Below, piece by piece: positions 51,306 to 59,612 of a stretch of DNA of 60,172 nucleotides. The notes below the pieces were generated by a model, which searched no databases, had not been told where the DNA came from, and worked only from the letters and a program-made list of their open reading frames with translations. Positions within the stretch are counted from its first letter, which is position 1. The number at the start of each line of letters is the position of its first letter. The position numbers and the translations under genes were made by a program. The stretch is from contig NZ_CALIMS010000049.1 of NCBI RefSeq assembly GCF_938045345.1, positions 1 through 60,172 of the forward strand. The letters are read 5' to 3'. Source of the stretch: an uncultured Campylobacter sp. (GTDB lineage Bacteria > Campylobacterota > Campylobacteria > Campylobacterales > Campylobacteraceae).

Positions 51306-52118
51306 TTAGCGCTCGCCAAAAACCACTTCGTTAAATTTAGCGACGAAGCTTAGCGGATTGACGCTCACGCCGTTGATCGCGATGCCGAAGTGCAGATGTG
51401 GGCCGCTAACTCTACCGCTCTCGCCCGAAAGCGCGATTTCATCGCCTTTGTGAACGTGATCGCCAAGCGTAACTTTGATCTCGCTTAGATGATAGTACTG
51501 CGAATAAATGCCGCCGCCGTGATCAATCACGACCGAACCGCCCGCGTAGTAGCGGTCTTTGGCGATGACTACGACGCCGTCGTTGGCAGCGCGCACTGCA
51601 GTGCCTACCGCGGCGCGATAATCGGTTCCGCTGTGATAGCTTTTAAGCTCGCCATTGAAAGTGCGGGCATTGCCGAATGCAGAGGTTATTTTAGAGTTTA
51701 AAGGCAGCTCAAACGGCGTGGAAAAAAGATAGCGCGGCGTGGTAATCGCATAGATCGCGTTAGCTTCGTCGAGCTCTTTTTTGATACGCGCGGCGGCTTC
51801 TTTAGGTGGTTTAACTTTGCCTGGAGCGACACTTAGGGCCTCTTTTTTATACTCACCCTTTTTCAAAGCAACGATCTGCTCGTGGCTGCCGCTTTGATCT
51901 ACTATTCTCAGCGCGAAATCTCCCTTAGCACGGTAATTCGCTGCTAAAACGGCGATTTTACAGCTAGAATTTGGCGCCTCGATAAGGGGGATTTTCTTTG
52001 AGCCAAAGCTCAACTCGGTTGTGCTTTTATCTAATTTTAAGATAATAACGTCACCGTTTACTATGTCTAAAGCGAAAATTTTGATCGCCAAAAGTGCAAA
52101 AATAGCTAGAAATTTCAT
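51306..52118 (-). CDS. M23-family zinc metallopeptidase
   Basis: This 270-residue cell-wall endopeptidase has a signal peptide (FLAIFALLAIKIFA), a beta-rich N-terminal domain with linker (to ~130) and a LytM/M23 catalytic domain. Zinc ligands are in YHSGTDYRA (H and D) and HLHFGIAI (H), with the paired IDHGGGIYSQYYHL block. The N-terminal part resembles helical-cell-shape enzymes of Campylobacter and Helicobacter, such as Csd/Pgp family members, though the exact type cannot be fixed. It is transcribed toward the RusA-like gene, 25 bp away. Probable role: cross-link cleavage in peptidoglycan affecting cell shape. Confidence 0.92.
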   Translation of the reverse strand: MKFLAIFALLAIKIFALDIVNGDVIILKLDKSTTELSFGSKKIPLIEAPNSSCKIAVLAANYRAKGDFALRIVDQSGSHEQIVALKKGEYKKEALSVAPGKVKPPKEAAARIKKELDEANAIYAITTPRYLFSTPFELPLNSKITSAFGNARTFNGELKSYHSGTDYRAAVGTAVRAANDGVVVIAKDRYYAGGSVVIDHGGGIYSQYYHLSEIKVTLGDHVHKGDEIALSGESGRVSGPHLHFGIAINGVSVNPLSFVAKFNEVVFGER

Positions 52119-52189
52119 AAATTTTCCAAAATTCGTTATTTTTCATCAATTTTTTGTTAAAAATTAGCTAAAACAAATGAAATTGCTGT

Positions 52190-52195
52190 TATAAT
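52190..52195 (+). promoter_or_regulatory. -10 element for the SYLF gene
   Basis: TGTTATAAT lies 29 nt upstream of ATG 52224, an extended -10 box with a T-rich region upstream, in the spacer shared with the divergent M23 gene. Confidence 0.6.
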
Positions 52196-52223
52196 AACGA
52201 AAATTCAATTTTAAAAGGATTAA

Positions 52224-53042
52224 ATGATGAAAAAGTTTTTGCTTCTAGCATCTGTTGCACTTTGCGGTCTTTTGCACGCGGACGTCGTGGCAAATCAAGA
52301 GGTTATAGCGGCGACTAACGTCGTTAGATCTTTCGTAGCGGCTAATAACTTCGGCACCGATGAGCGCTATCTAACCAGCGCCAAAGCCGTCGCAATCCTA
52401 ACCGACGTAAAACGTTTAGCTGCGGGCGCATCGCTACAATACGGCGATGGAATTTTTAGCGTCAAAGGCGAGAACGGTGAGTGGAGTTCACCGATTTTTA
52501 TCAAATATAAAGGCTACGGCGTGGGCTTACAGGCAGGCTACGAGACGAGCGACATCGTGATGATCTTCCATACTACGAAGTCATATCAAGACATTTTTAC
52601 TGGCACAGACACCCTTGAGATCAATGTAGGTGCTGCAGCAGGCGGCGTAGGTAGAAGAACAGGTCGCGCAACCGATCTACCTGATATTTCTGCATGGATG
52701 GTAAGCCCGGGCGAGCAAACAGGCGTCTACCTAGGCGTATCGATCGACAACGGCAGAATCACTATCGACGATCAACTAACTAACGACTTCTATGAGAGAA
52801 TTTACGACTACGAGGATATCTTAAACGATTCTCCGCGCGCGAATAAATATGCAAAAAGATGGAAGGAAGTGATGAGGAAGTATTTCACAAACGGCGAGAA
52901 ATATGGCGCTAGCAGCAGTGCAGCGATACCTGTAAGTCACGTGCAGAAAAAATACCCTGATGGTAAGCCAATCATCTCAAACCGCTCTCCTAGAACTCAT
53001 GCTAAGGCTACGCGAAGCAAAAAGGCTAAAAAAGCAAAATAA
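52224..53042 (+). CDS. Secreted SYLF/YSC84-type lipid-binding domain protein
   Basis: This 272-residue protein has a signal peptide (MMKKFLLLASVALCGLLHA) and an SYLF domain (about 40-215), with KAVAILTDVKRLAAG, FIKYKGYGVGLQAGYETSDIVMIF and a closing GVYLGVSIDNGRITID block. The C-terminus is basic (SKKAKKAK). SYLF domains bind phosphoinositides or other lipids in eukaryotes; bacterial members are envelope proteins of unknown job. Ribosome site AAAAGG. A strong terminator follows, so it is transcribed alone. Confidence 0.88.
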   Translation: MMKKFLLLASVALCGLLHADVVANQEVIAATNVVRSFVAANNFGTDERYLTSAKAVAILTDVKRLAAGASLQYGDGIFSVKGENGEWSSPIFIKYKGYGVGLQAGYETSDIVMIFHTTKSYQDIFTGTDTLEINVGAAAGGVGRRTGRATDLPDISAWMVSPGEQTGVYLGVSIDNGRITIDDQLTNDFYERIYDYEDILNDSPRANKYAKRWKEVMRKYFTNGEKYGASSSAAIPVSHVQKKYPDGKPIISNRSPRTHAKATRSKKAKKAK

Positions 53043-53053
53043 ATTATCGAGCC

Positions 53054-53080
53054 AAGCCCCGCTTATGGGGCTTCTTGTTT
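53054..53080 (+). terminator. Rho-independent terminator of the SYLF gene
   Basis: Stem AAGCCCC / GGGGCTT (7 bp, perfect) with a 6-nt loop, followed by a T-rich CTTGTTTT tract, 12 bp after the stop codon. Confidence 0.85.
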
Positions 53081-53265
53081 TGGCTTTGCGTTGATTTGTG
53101 CAAGAGCGCCTAGATGTGAAATCGAAGCGCATAGGTTATTTTAAAAAGATTTATTGATTCTTTACTAAAGTATTTTATTTAATTTTTATGAGTTATTAGA
53201 TATATAAAGACCGAATAAAATTTTATGAAATTTAACGAAATTTTTATAAAATTTAATCAGTTTTT

Positions 53266-53291
53266 TATATTTTTATCACTACAATTATAAT
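53266..53291 (+). promoter_or_regulatory. Promoter region of tRNA-Lys
   Basis: Two -10-like boxes precede the tRNA: TATATT at 53266-53271 and TATAAT at 53286-53291. The first leaves a normal short 5' leader. The second would start transcription at or inside the mature 5' end, so the first is the better candidate. The upstream region is very T-rich. Confidence 0.45.
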
Positions 53292-53295
53292 TCTT

Positions 53296-53371
53296 GTCTC
53301 GTTAGCTCAGTTGGTAGAGCATCTGACTCTTAATCAGGCGGCCGTAGGTTCGAATCCTACACGGGACACCA
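53296..53371 (+). tRNA. tRNA-Lys (anticodon CTT)
   Basis: This 76-nt sequence folds as a full cloverleaf. The acceptor stem is GTCTCGT / ACGGGAC, the D arm contains AGCTCAGTTGGTAGAGC, and the anticodon stem TCTGA / TCAGG has loop CTCTTAA (anticodon CTT, decoding AAG). The T arm carries GGTTCGAATCC, discriminator A, and CCA is encoded. The presence of a CTT-type tRNA-Lys fits a higher-G+C Campylobacter. It borders the exopolysaccharide locus. Confidence 0.97.
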
Positions 53372-53767
53372 ATACTTTTTTACATACAATTATAGAATTT
53401 TAATCGGCGATTTTTAATTAATACACCTAAATTTATAATTACGATGCTTTTGTAAATGCAAATTAGGGCCACTCGAAGTAATAAATGACTTTTTCGATAA
53501 TGTATCCAAGCGATAGAATTCGATGCATAGATAAAATTTAATAGTCATAGCTAAAAAGCAAAAAACAATTCTAGCTTTGATACTGTAATAGCTAAATGTC
53601 ATTCTTACTCTTTAGTAAAATAGTATTGCTAATTTAACGTCAATACTATTTTACTAGAGTTTGCGCAACATAATATTCCATATAAAGCGCCGCAGTAGGG
53701 AGTTTTATCAAAAGCAGCCTTTACATTCAGCCGTAACGCCCGAATATAGAAATAAATTATTTAAAAT
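53372..53767. other. Gene-free stretch, ~400 bp, A/T-rich
   Basis: This stretch lies between tRNA-Lys and the exopolysaccharide locus. It is clearly more A/T-rich than the gaps elsewhere and poor in RAATTY arrays. A 62-codon frame (53414-53602, minus) lacks a ribosome site and known features and was rejected. I looked for a repeat of the tRNA 3' end as an attachment site and found none within the window. No integrase remnant seen. Confidence 0.55.
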
Positions 53768-54697
53768 TTATCTATTTTCGGAATTGCAGGTTTTAAATTT
53801 ATCATAAACCAATACTACAAAGGTAGAAAGCATAAGTCCTATTATTGCAGATATTACTAAAATGATTAGTTTTTTAGGCTTTGCTGGGCGATCAGATAAA
53901 ACTATATTAGAAATTATATGAGAAGTTTTAAAATTAAAATCAGAAAGCCTACTTTCTATAATGCTCTTTTTCTTCATTAAATCAGGAATTTGTACTAGAG
54001 TTATAGCACTAATTTCGTCACTTATTTTAGGTATATTGTCGTTTAAAATTTTGTCTTTTATATTCATTAACTCCATCAGTTTTAATTCGCCAGCATCGCT
54101 AAGCTTTTCTTTCTTGTTCAGCATATCTATTTGATCGTCTATTTTGGCTATCTGAACGCCTTTTAAATATTCTATGCGTTCTTTTAGATTACGAATTTTA
54201 TTATTTTTTAAATAAGTTATCTGCGAATCAATACTTATCAATTGTTCACGTAAAACCTTTTTATATTCATCTAAAACTATAGCATCTTCTTCGCTTAAAT
54301 CTGCTACCATCTCATCTATATGTTTTTTTAGTAATTCGTTTGATTTGGCAAACGCCGTTATAATAAATATATTGGCGCTATCTTTATCAGCGACGATACT
54401 ATCAACCATTACGTTCTTGTCCTTAATATCCTTTAGTCCATCAATATATTTTACTCTAAGCTCATGCATCCGAACGGATCTTTCGGTTATATACTGTGGC
54501 ATACCAGTTTCATTATTATAATAGGCGGTTTCTACCGCCGCCGTTGCTTTATACCACGGAGTAGCAAATAGAATGTACAAAAGCCCAATCGCAATAAATC
54601 CACAAGTTACTATACAAATTTGCTTTTTATATTTCCATATCTTTTTTGCCAAATCTAGCAAATCGATCTCATCATCTTTACAATAATTCTGTTGCAT
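53768..54697 (-). CDS. Wzz-type polysaccharide chain-length/co-polymerase protein
   Basis: This 309-residue inner-membrane protein has helices near each end (about 31-53 and 277-300) and a large periplasmic, mainly coiled-coil domain between. The first helix is followed by ATPWYKATAAVE and the last is preceded by the Wzz-type VLSDRPAKPKK proline motif. It controls the length of a polymer made by the Wzy pathway. It lacks a tyrosine-kinase domain. It is the last gene of the locus in the direction of transcription and is AT-richer than the housekeeping genes. Coupled role with the Wzy-like gene at the right edge is inferred. Confidence 0.88.
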   Translation of the reverse strand: MQQNYCKDDEIDLLDLAKKIWKYKKQICIVTCGFIAIGLLYILFATPWYKATAAVETAYYNNETGMPQYITERSVRMHELRVKYIDGLKDIKDKNVMVDSIVADKDSANIFIITAFAKSNELLKKHIDEMVADLSEEDAIVLDEYKKVLREQLISIDSQITYLKNNKIRNLKERIEYLKGVQIAKIDDQIDMLNKKEKLSDAGELKLMELMNIKDKILNDNIPKISDEISAITLVQIPDLMKKKSIIESRLSDFNFKTSHIISNIVLSDRPAKPKKLIILVISAIIGLMLSTFVVLVYDKFKTCNSENR

Positions 54698-54718
54698 ATT
54701 TCTTCTCCAAATTAAAAT

Positions 54719-56029
54719 TTAAATTGCGCCCTCGCGAACAAGGACCACCTTAAAGGTTTTTATGATTATCACGATATCGTTCCAGATCGACCAGTTTTTC
54801 ATATACCACGCATCCATGCCCGCCCTGGTCGCAAAATCCACATCGCTGCGCCCGCTCACCTGCCAAAGCCCCGTGATACCGGGCTTGACGGCGAGTATGA
54901 GATCAGCGTATTCGCCCATATCTTTGCGCTCGTATTGCGCGCACGGGCGAGGGCCTACGATGCTCATTTCGCCCTTTAGGACGTTGATCAGCTGCGGAAG
55001 CTCATCTAGAGAGCTTCTGCGCAAAAAATCGCCCAGCTTCGTGATGCGCGGATCATGCTCGTATTTGTGATATTTTTCAAAATACTCCACCTCTTGCGGA
55101 TTTTGCTTTAGGTACTGAGATAAAATTTCATCGCCGTTTTCTTTCATCGAGCGAAATTTTAGGCACCCAAATGGCTTGCCGCCAAATCCCATCCTTTGAT
55201 GCGAAAAAAATATGCGTCCCGTGGGCTCTTTTAGCTTCATCATCAACGCGATTACGCCAAAAATCGGCACCAGCAAAGGAAGTGCTAAGAAAATTAGCGC
55301 CAAATCAAGCCCGCGTTTAAGAGCTAAATTTAAAGGGCTTTTCAGAGAATTTCGTATCGCAAAGAGGCTGGTGCGTGATGCAAAGACGCTGTAAATATAG
55401 GTCTGCGTAAAGTCGTACGAACGCAGCACCGGGGTGAATAAAATTTCTTTATTTTCCCTGATGTTGCTCTCGATGAGCTCGTTTAAGGCGCTCGCTTCGA
55501 GCCTGCTTCCGCCAATAAATAATACGTCGTAGTCCCTACCTAGCGCTCTTACATATCCAAGATATGTGCTTCCTAAAACAGCGCTTTCAAACTCCTCACC
55601 TTCACCTAAAATTTTCGCCCTCTTTTTCCATAAGCCAAATTTAAAAAGCTTCCTTTTTGTTACGAGCTTCAAAAGCGGCAAAACCACTGCCATAAAGGCA
55701 AAGCTCAGAATAAAACTGGCGCGCGAAAATTCGTAATTAACTTTGATTAAAGCAAGTAGTGCGAGGCTTAGCAAAAGCCCCAAGAAGCAGCTTTTTACTA
55801 GAATTCTACTCTCGTGCCAAAAATCATACCGCCTCGAATATATCCCCTGATAGAAAAATAGAAATATCATTATGACATAGGAAGGCGCAAAGCCCTGATA
55901 CCTGCCGACGTCCAGCAGCACATTATCGCCGTAAAGCAAATTTTTAAGTACCACGGCAAGCCCGAAGCAAAACCAGATGCCGAAAATATCGACCGCCAAG
56001 ATTATCAAAACGCAGAGTTGCTTTTTCAT
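54719..56029 (-). CDS. Initiating undecaprenyl-phosphate sugar-1-phosphate transferase
   Basis: This 436-residue WbaP/WcaJ-type enzyme has four to five N-terminal membrane helices and a redox/Rossmann-like middle. The C-terminal bacterial sugar-transferase domain has KRGLDLALIFLALP, the FSHQRMGFGGKPFGCLKFRSM segment and SLDELPQLINVLKGEMSIVGPRP. It loads the first sugar phosphate onto undecaprenyl phosphate to begin a repeat unit. The start ATG 56029 lies one base after the manC stop with AGGAG upstream; a longer frame from 56071 would overlap manC and is unlikely. Sugar specificity (glucose or galactose being commonest) is unknown. Confidence 0.92.
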   Translation of the reverse strand: MKKQLCVLIILAVDIFGIWFCFGLAVVLKNLLYGDNVLLDVGRYQGFAPSYVIMIFLFFYQGIYSRRYDFWHESRILVKSCFLGLLLSLALLALIKVNYEFSRASFILSFAFMAVVLPLLKLVTKRKLFKFGLWKKRAKILGEGEEFESAVLGSTYLGYVRALGRDYDVLFIGGSRLEASALNELIESNIRENKEILFTPVLRSYDFTQTYIYSVFASRTSLFAIRNSLKSPLNLALKRGLDLALIFLALPLLVPIFGVIALMMKLKEPTGRIFFSHQRMGFGGKPFGCLKFRSMKENGDEILSQYLKQNPQEVEYFEKYHKYEHDPRITKLGDFLRRSSLDELPQLINVLKGEMSIVGPRPCAQYERKDMGEYADLILAVKPGITGLWQVSGRSDVDFATRAGMDAWYMKNWSIWNDIVIIIKTFKVVLVREGAI

Positions 56030-56030
56030 C

Positions 56031-57395
56031 CTAGCTCCTATTAAAATCATCTTGCAGGCGCACGATATCATCCTCGCCGGTGTAGCTGCCGACTTGAGCC
56101 TCGATTAGCACGACGGGGATTTTGCCCTCGTTTGCGAGGCGGTGAACCTCGCCCATTCTAATGAACGTCGATTCGTTCTCGCGCAGCAAGAAATTTCGCT
56201 CGCCCACAGTCACGGTCGCAGTGCCGCTAACGACGATCCAGTGCTCGTTACGATGGTAGTGCTTCTGCAGCGATAGCCGCTTGCCGGGCTTAACGACGAT
56301 ACGCTTGATCTTGTAGCCGCGCTCATCTTCGAGCACCGTGTAGCTGCCCCACGGGCGATGCGTCGTTACGTGCACGTGCGCTAGATCGCTACCGCCTAGC
56401 CGCTCCACCACCTGCTTTACCTTTTGGGTAGAGCCTTTTTTACATACGAGCAGGGCGTCTTTGGTATCGACGATAGCGAGATCCTCGATGTCTATGGCGG
56501 CTATCGTGCGGCCCGAGCCGATGATGAGATTGTTTTTAGAATTTAGAGCGATATTTTGCTCGCTAGCGGTGTTGCCGTTCGCGTCTTTGGGCAGCTCGGC
56601 GTCTAAACTATCGAAGCTTCCCAGATCGCTCCAACCGATGTCTGCCGGCACGACCTTAGCAAGGCTCGTGCGCTCCATAACTGCGTAATCGATACTATCT
56701 GCGGGGATTTCTTGCATATCGTCTAGTTTAATTCTAATCGGATTTTCCGCATTAGAATTTTCGTACGCACGAACGCAGGCTTCGTAAATTTCGGGGCTAC
56801 GCGCTTTTAGCTCGTTTAAAAATACGCCCGCTTTGAACATAAACATGCCGCTGTTCCAGTAAAAATTCCCCGCCGCTATGTAGCTTTGCGCCGCCGCAAG
56901 CTCAGGCTTTTCGTGAAATTTTAACACGTCCTCGCCGCTTGCTTCGATATAGCCATAGCCTGTATTTGCATCCGCGGGCTTGATACCAAACGTCACCAAA
57001 AACCCCTGCTTTGCAAGCTCGCGCGCGCGCAAGACGCTGTTTTTATACGCCGCCTCATCTCTAATTAGATGATCGCTCGGCGTTACAAAAACTATCTCCT
57101 CGGCCTTTAAGCTCAAACATGCAAGCGCGATCGCAGGAGCCGTATTTCTGCCGACGGGCTCGAGTAGAAATTTTACGCCGCGCGTGCCTAGGGCCTCAAG
57201 CTGATCGAGCGCCAAAAAATACTGCTGCTCGTTCGAGACGACGAGCGTGCGCTCGCATAGCGGGGAGTTTCGCTCGTAGCTCATCATAAAAAGCGAGCGA
57301 TCGCTGAAGAGGCGCACGAACTGCTTCGGCATAAGCGTACGGCTGATCGGCCACAGCCTCGTGCCGCTGCCGCCGCTTAGGATTATATTAGTCAT
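56031..57395 (-). CDS. manC: Mannose-1-phosphate guanylyltransferase / mannose-6-phosphate isomerase
   Basis: This 454-residue bifunctional enzyme makes GDP-mannose. The nucleotidyltransferase domain starts with ILSGGSGTRLWPISR and has FVTPSDHLI and FHEKPELAAA. The C-terminal type II isomerase domain has RPWGSYTVLE and LSLQKHYHRNEHWIVVSGTA with its metal histidines. It overlaps the preceding glycosyltransferase by 8 bp. GDP-mannose or derived sugars (GDP-fucose, rhamnose) therefore probably occur in the polymer, though no converting enzymes lie in the window. Confidence 0.95.
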   Translation of the reverse strand: MTNIILSGGSGTRLWPISRTLMPKQFVRLFSDRSLFMMSYERNSPLCERTLVVSNEQQYFLALDQLEALGTRGVKFLLEPVGRNTAPAIALACLSLKAEEIVFVTPSDHLIRDEAAYKNSVLRARELAKQGFLVTFGIKPADANTGYGYIEASGEDVLKFHEKPELAAAQSYIAAGNFYWNSGMFMFKAGVFLNELKARSPEIYEACVRAYENSNAENPIRIKLDDMQEIPADSIDYAVMERTSLAKVVPADIGWSDLGSFDSLDAELPKDANGNTASEQNIALNSKNNLIIGSGRTIAAIDIEDLAIVDTKDALLVCKKGSTQKVKQVVERLGGSDLAHVHVTTHRPWGSYTVLEDERGYKIKRIVVKPGKRLSLQKHYHRNEHWIVVSGTATVTVGERNFLLRENESTFIRMGEVHRLANEGKIPVVLIEAQVGSYTGEDDIVRLQDDFNRS

Positions 57396-58512
57396 TTAGG
57401 CCGTCCTTAAATTCCTCATATTTTTTCTCGACGTAGCTTTTGATCTCGGCTTCAAAGCGCGCGCGCGAAAATTTTAAAGAATTTTCTCTGATTTTTACAG
57501 GCTCAAATTTATCATAATTTTGCTCAAATTTAGCTACGGCGACGAGCAGCTCCTTTGCGTTTTGCTTCATAAAATACAGCCCGCTCTCGCCATCGCGCAC
57601 CGTCTCGCGGGCGCCGCCGCGCCCAAAGCAGATCACCGGCGTGCCGCATGCCTGCGCCTCTACGGGCGTAATGCCGAAATCCTCCTCTGCGGCAAAAACA
57701 AACGCCTTTGCCCGCCCCATTAGATCCGCCATCGTTTCATCGTCTGCGAAGCCCAAAAGTTCGACATTTTTGCCCGCTTTTGACTTGATTTTTGCCATAT
57801 CGGGCCCGTCGCCGATGACTAGCAGTTTTTTATCCGTCTGCGAAAACGCCTCTACGATAAGATCGATCTTTTTATACGGCACCATGCGCGAGGCGGTGAG
57901 ATAAAACTCCTCTTTAGCTTCACGCAGCGTAAATTTATCCACGTCCACGGGCGGATAGATGACGTCGCTGGGCTTGCCGTATGTTTTTTTGATACGGCGC
58001 GCGATGTAGCGGCTGTTTGCGACGTAGTGATCCACGCGGTTTGCGGTACTTGCGTCCCAAAGGCGAATTTTATGTAAAAAATACTTCGCCAGCATGCCCT
58101 TTAGACCGCGATCCAGCCCGCTTTCGCGCAAATACTGATGATATAGATCCCACGCGTAGCGGATCGGCGTGTGTACATAAGCGATATGAAGTTGATTTGA
58201 GTGCGTCAGCACCCCCTTTGCGACGGCATGCGAGCTAGATAGCACGACGTCATAGCCGCTTAGATCAAACTGCTCGATCGCATGCGGAAATAGCGGCAGA
58301 TAGTTGCGGTATTTGTCCTTTGCGAATGGTAGCTTTTGGATAAAGCTCGTGCGGGCGCGCTTGCCTTTTAAAATTTTATCTCGGTCGGCACCCTTTAAAA
58401 AGTCGATAAGGCTGTAAATTTCAAAATCATTCCAGATATTAGTAAAACTCTCGACGCATTTTTCCGCGCCCGCATAGGTGCTAAACCAGTCGTGGATAAG
58501 GGCTTTTTTCAT
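57388..58512 (-). CDS. Glycosyltransferase, GT4 family
   Basis: This 374-residue GT-B transferase has the C-terminal nucleotide-sugar motif (EEDFGITPVEAQACGTPVI) and the conserved DVDKF and YLTASRMVPYKKIDLIVEAF segments. A GDP-mannose or related donor is plausible because manC lies beside it; acceptor unknown. The start ATG 58512 has GGGAG upstream and overlaps the stop of the preceding gene as ATGA; the in-frame TTG at 58524 adds four residues and is not favoured. Confidence 0.92.
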   Translation of the reverse strand: MKKALIHDWFSTYAGAEKCVESFTNIWNDFEIYSLIDFLKGADRDKILKGKRARTSFIQKLPFAKDKYRNYLPLFPHAIEQFDLSGYDVVLSSSHAVAKGVLTHSNQLHIAYVHTPIRYAWDLYHQYLRESGLDRGLKGMLAKYFLHKIRLWDASTANRVDHYVANSRYIARRIKKTYGKPSDVIYPPVDVDKFTLREAKEEFYLTASRMVPYKKIDLIVEAFSQTDKKLLVIGDGPDMAKIKSKAGKNVELLGFADDETMADLMGRAKAFVFAAEEDFGITPVEAQACGTPVICFGRGGARETVRDGESGLYFMKQNAKELLVAVAKFEQNYDKFEPVKIRENSLKFSRARFEAEIKSYVEKKYEEFKDGLND

Positions 58513-59612
58513 TGCGGCTCCCAAGTTGATCTATTTTTAAATACCTGCTCGTAAATTTTTTCCACTTTACGAATCATAACGCCGATATCAAATTTATCTT
58601 TAAAATTTAGCAATGCTTCGGCTTGCATTTTACCGTATATTTTCTCATCGTTTAATAAAATTTCTATATCCCGGCACGCCTGCTGTGCGTCCTCAAACAA
58701 AAACCCGCTTTTGCCGTTTTCTACAACCTCGTTATTTCCCACGACGTTTGTCGCCACTATAGGGGTACCGAGCGACTGCGCCTCTATGAGCGCATAAGGC
58801 AGCCCCTCCCACCTGGATGTAGACAGGTAGATATCCGTAGCAGATAGATACGCGGGCACTTCGCCAGTAAAGCCCGTAAAGATTATATTTACGCCGTCTT
58901 TTTGCGCCATAGATTCAAATTTTGCCCTATCGTCGCCATCTCCGAGCCATAAAAAAACGATGCTTGAATTATCTTTAAAATTTTTAGCTATCTCGTACGC
59001 CAAAGACATATTTTTTGCATAGTCAAATCTCGAAATAGTCGTAACTACCTTTTTGCCCGATAGATTAAATTTTATCTTGGCATTATCGTCTTTCAAAAGA
59101 GCTTTTATGCCATTATATACGACCTCGCTCTTGCTTTTTTTAAATAATTTAAGCTTTAAACAAACGCTATTTTCGCTCTTTGAGACATTTATAAATTTAT
59201 CGGTAAATAACGTTAAAAATCGCTCCAAAAAAATATACGCGCTCTTTTTCAAAAGGCCGTATTCTCCGACATGAACGCCGTGTAAAGTATGGACTATTTT
59301 TAGCCTTGGATTTAAAATTTTAAGTATCCGCGAATAGATGCCCGCGCCCTTACCATGGGAATGAATCATCTCTATATCGTTATCTTTCATAAATTTATTC
59401 AGCCCGAGGAGCTTTTTTACGCTAAATTTTCTGTGCGGCAGGGCAAATATATCTTTAACCTTTTTTGACTCGCTCCACATATTATAATAGGGCTTATCTT
59501 TCGGACAAGCCAGAAAGATCTCCATATCGCTGGATAAATTATTTATAAGCAGATCGACGTGTTTTGGCCCTCCGCCGTGATCAGCCCTAAGCGTGATAAA
59601 TAAAATTTTCAT
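58509..59612 (-). CDS. Glycosyltransferase, GT4 family
   Basis: This 367-residue GT-B transferase has N-terminal ITLRADHGGGPKHVDLLI and a C-terminal EGLPYALIEAQSLGTPIVATN (donor-binding E-x7-E region) with VENGKSGFLFED. Close to GT4 enzymes of polysaccharide clusters. ATGA-type overlaps on both sides couple it to the next glycosyltransferase and to the Wzy-like gene. Base composition is lower in G+C than the neighbouring transferase, which suggests the locus was assembled from parts of different origin. Donor and acceptor unknown. Confidence 0.9.
   Translation of the reverse strand: MKILFITLRADHGGGPKHVDLLINNLSSDMEIFLACPKDKPYYNMWSESKKVKDIFALPHRKFSVKKLLGLNKFMKDNDIEMIHSHGKGAGIYSRILKILNPRLKIVHTLHGVHVGEYGLLKKSAYIFLERFLTLFTDKFINVSKSENSVCLKLKLFKKSKSEVVYNGIKALLKDDNAKIKFNLSGKKVVTTISRFDYAKNMSLAYEIAKNFKDNSSIVFLWLGDGDDRAKFESMAQKDGVNIIFTGFTGEVPAYLSATDIYLSTSRWEGLPYALIEAQSLGTPIVATNVVGNNEVVENGKSGFLFEDAQQACRDIEILLNDEKIYGKMQAEALLNFKDKFDIGVMIRKVEKIYEQVFKNRSTWEPQ

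Noticed and set aside
53296..53371. Attachment site at the tRNA 3' end
   Set aside because: No second copy of the tRNA 3' end and no integrase gene found in the window.
53414..53602. 62-codon frame on the minus strand after tRNA-Lys
   Set aside because: No ribosome site or recognisable feature; in very A/T-rich DNA where chance frames are expected.
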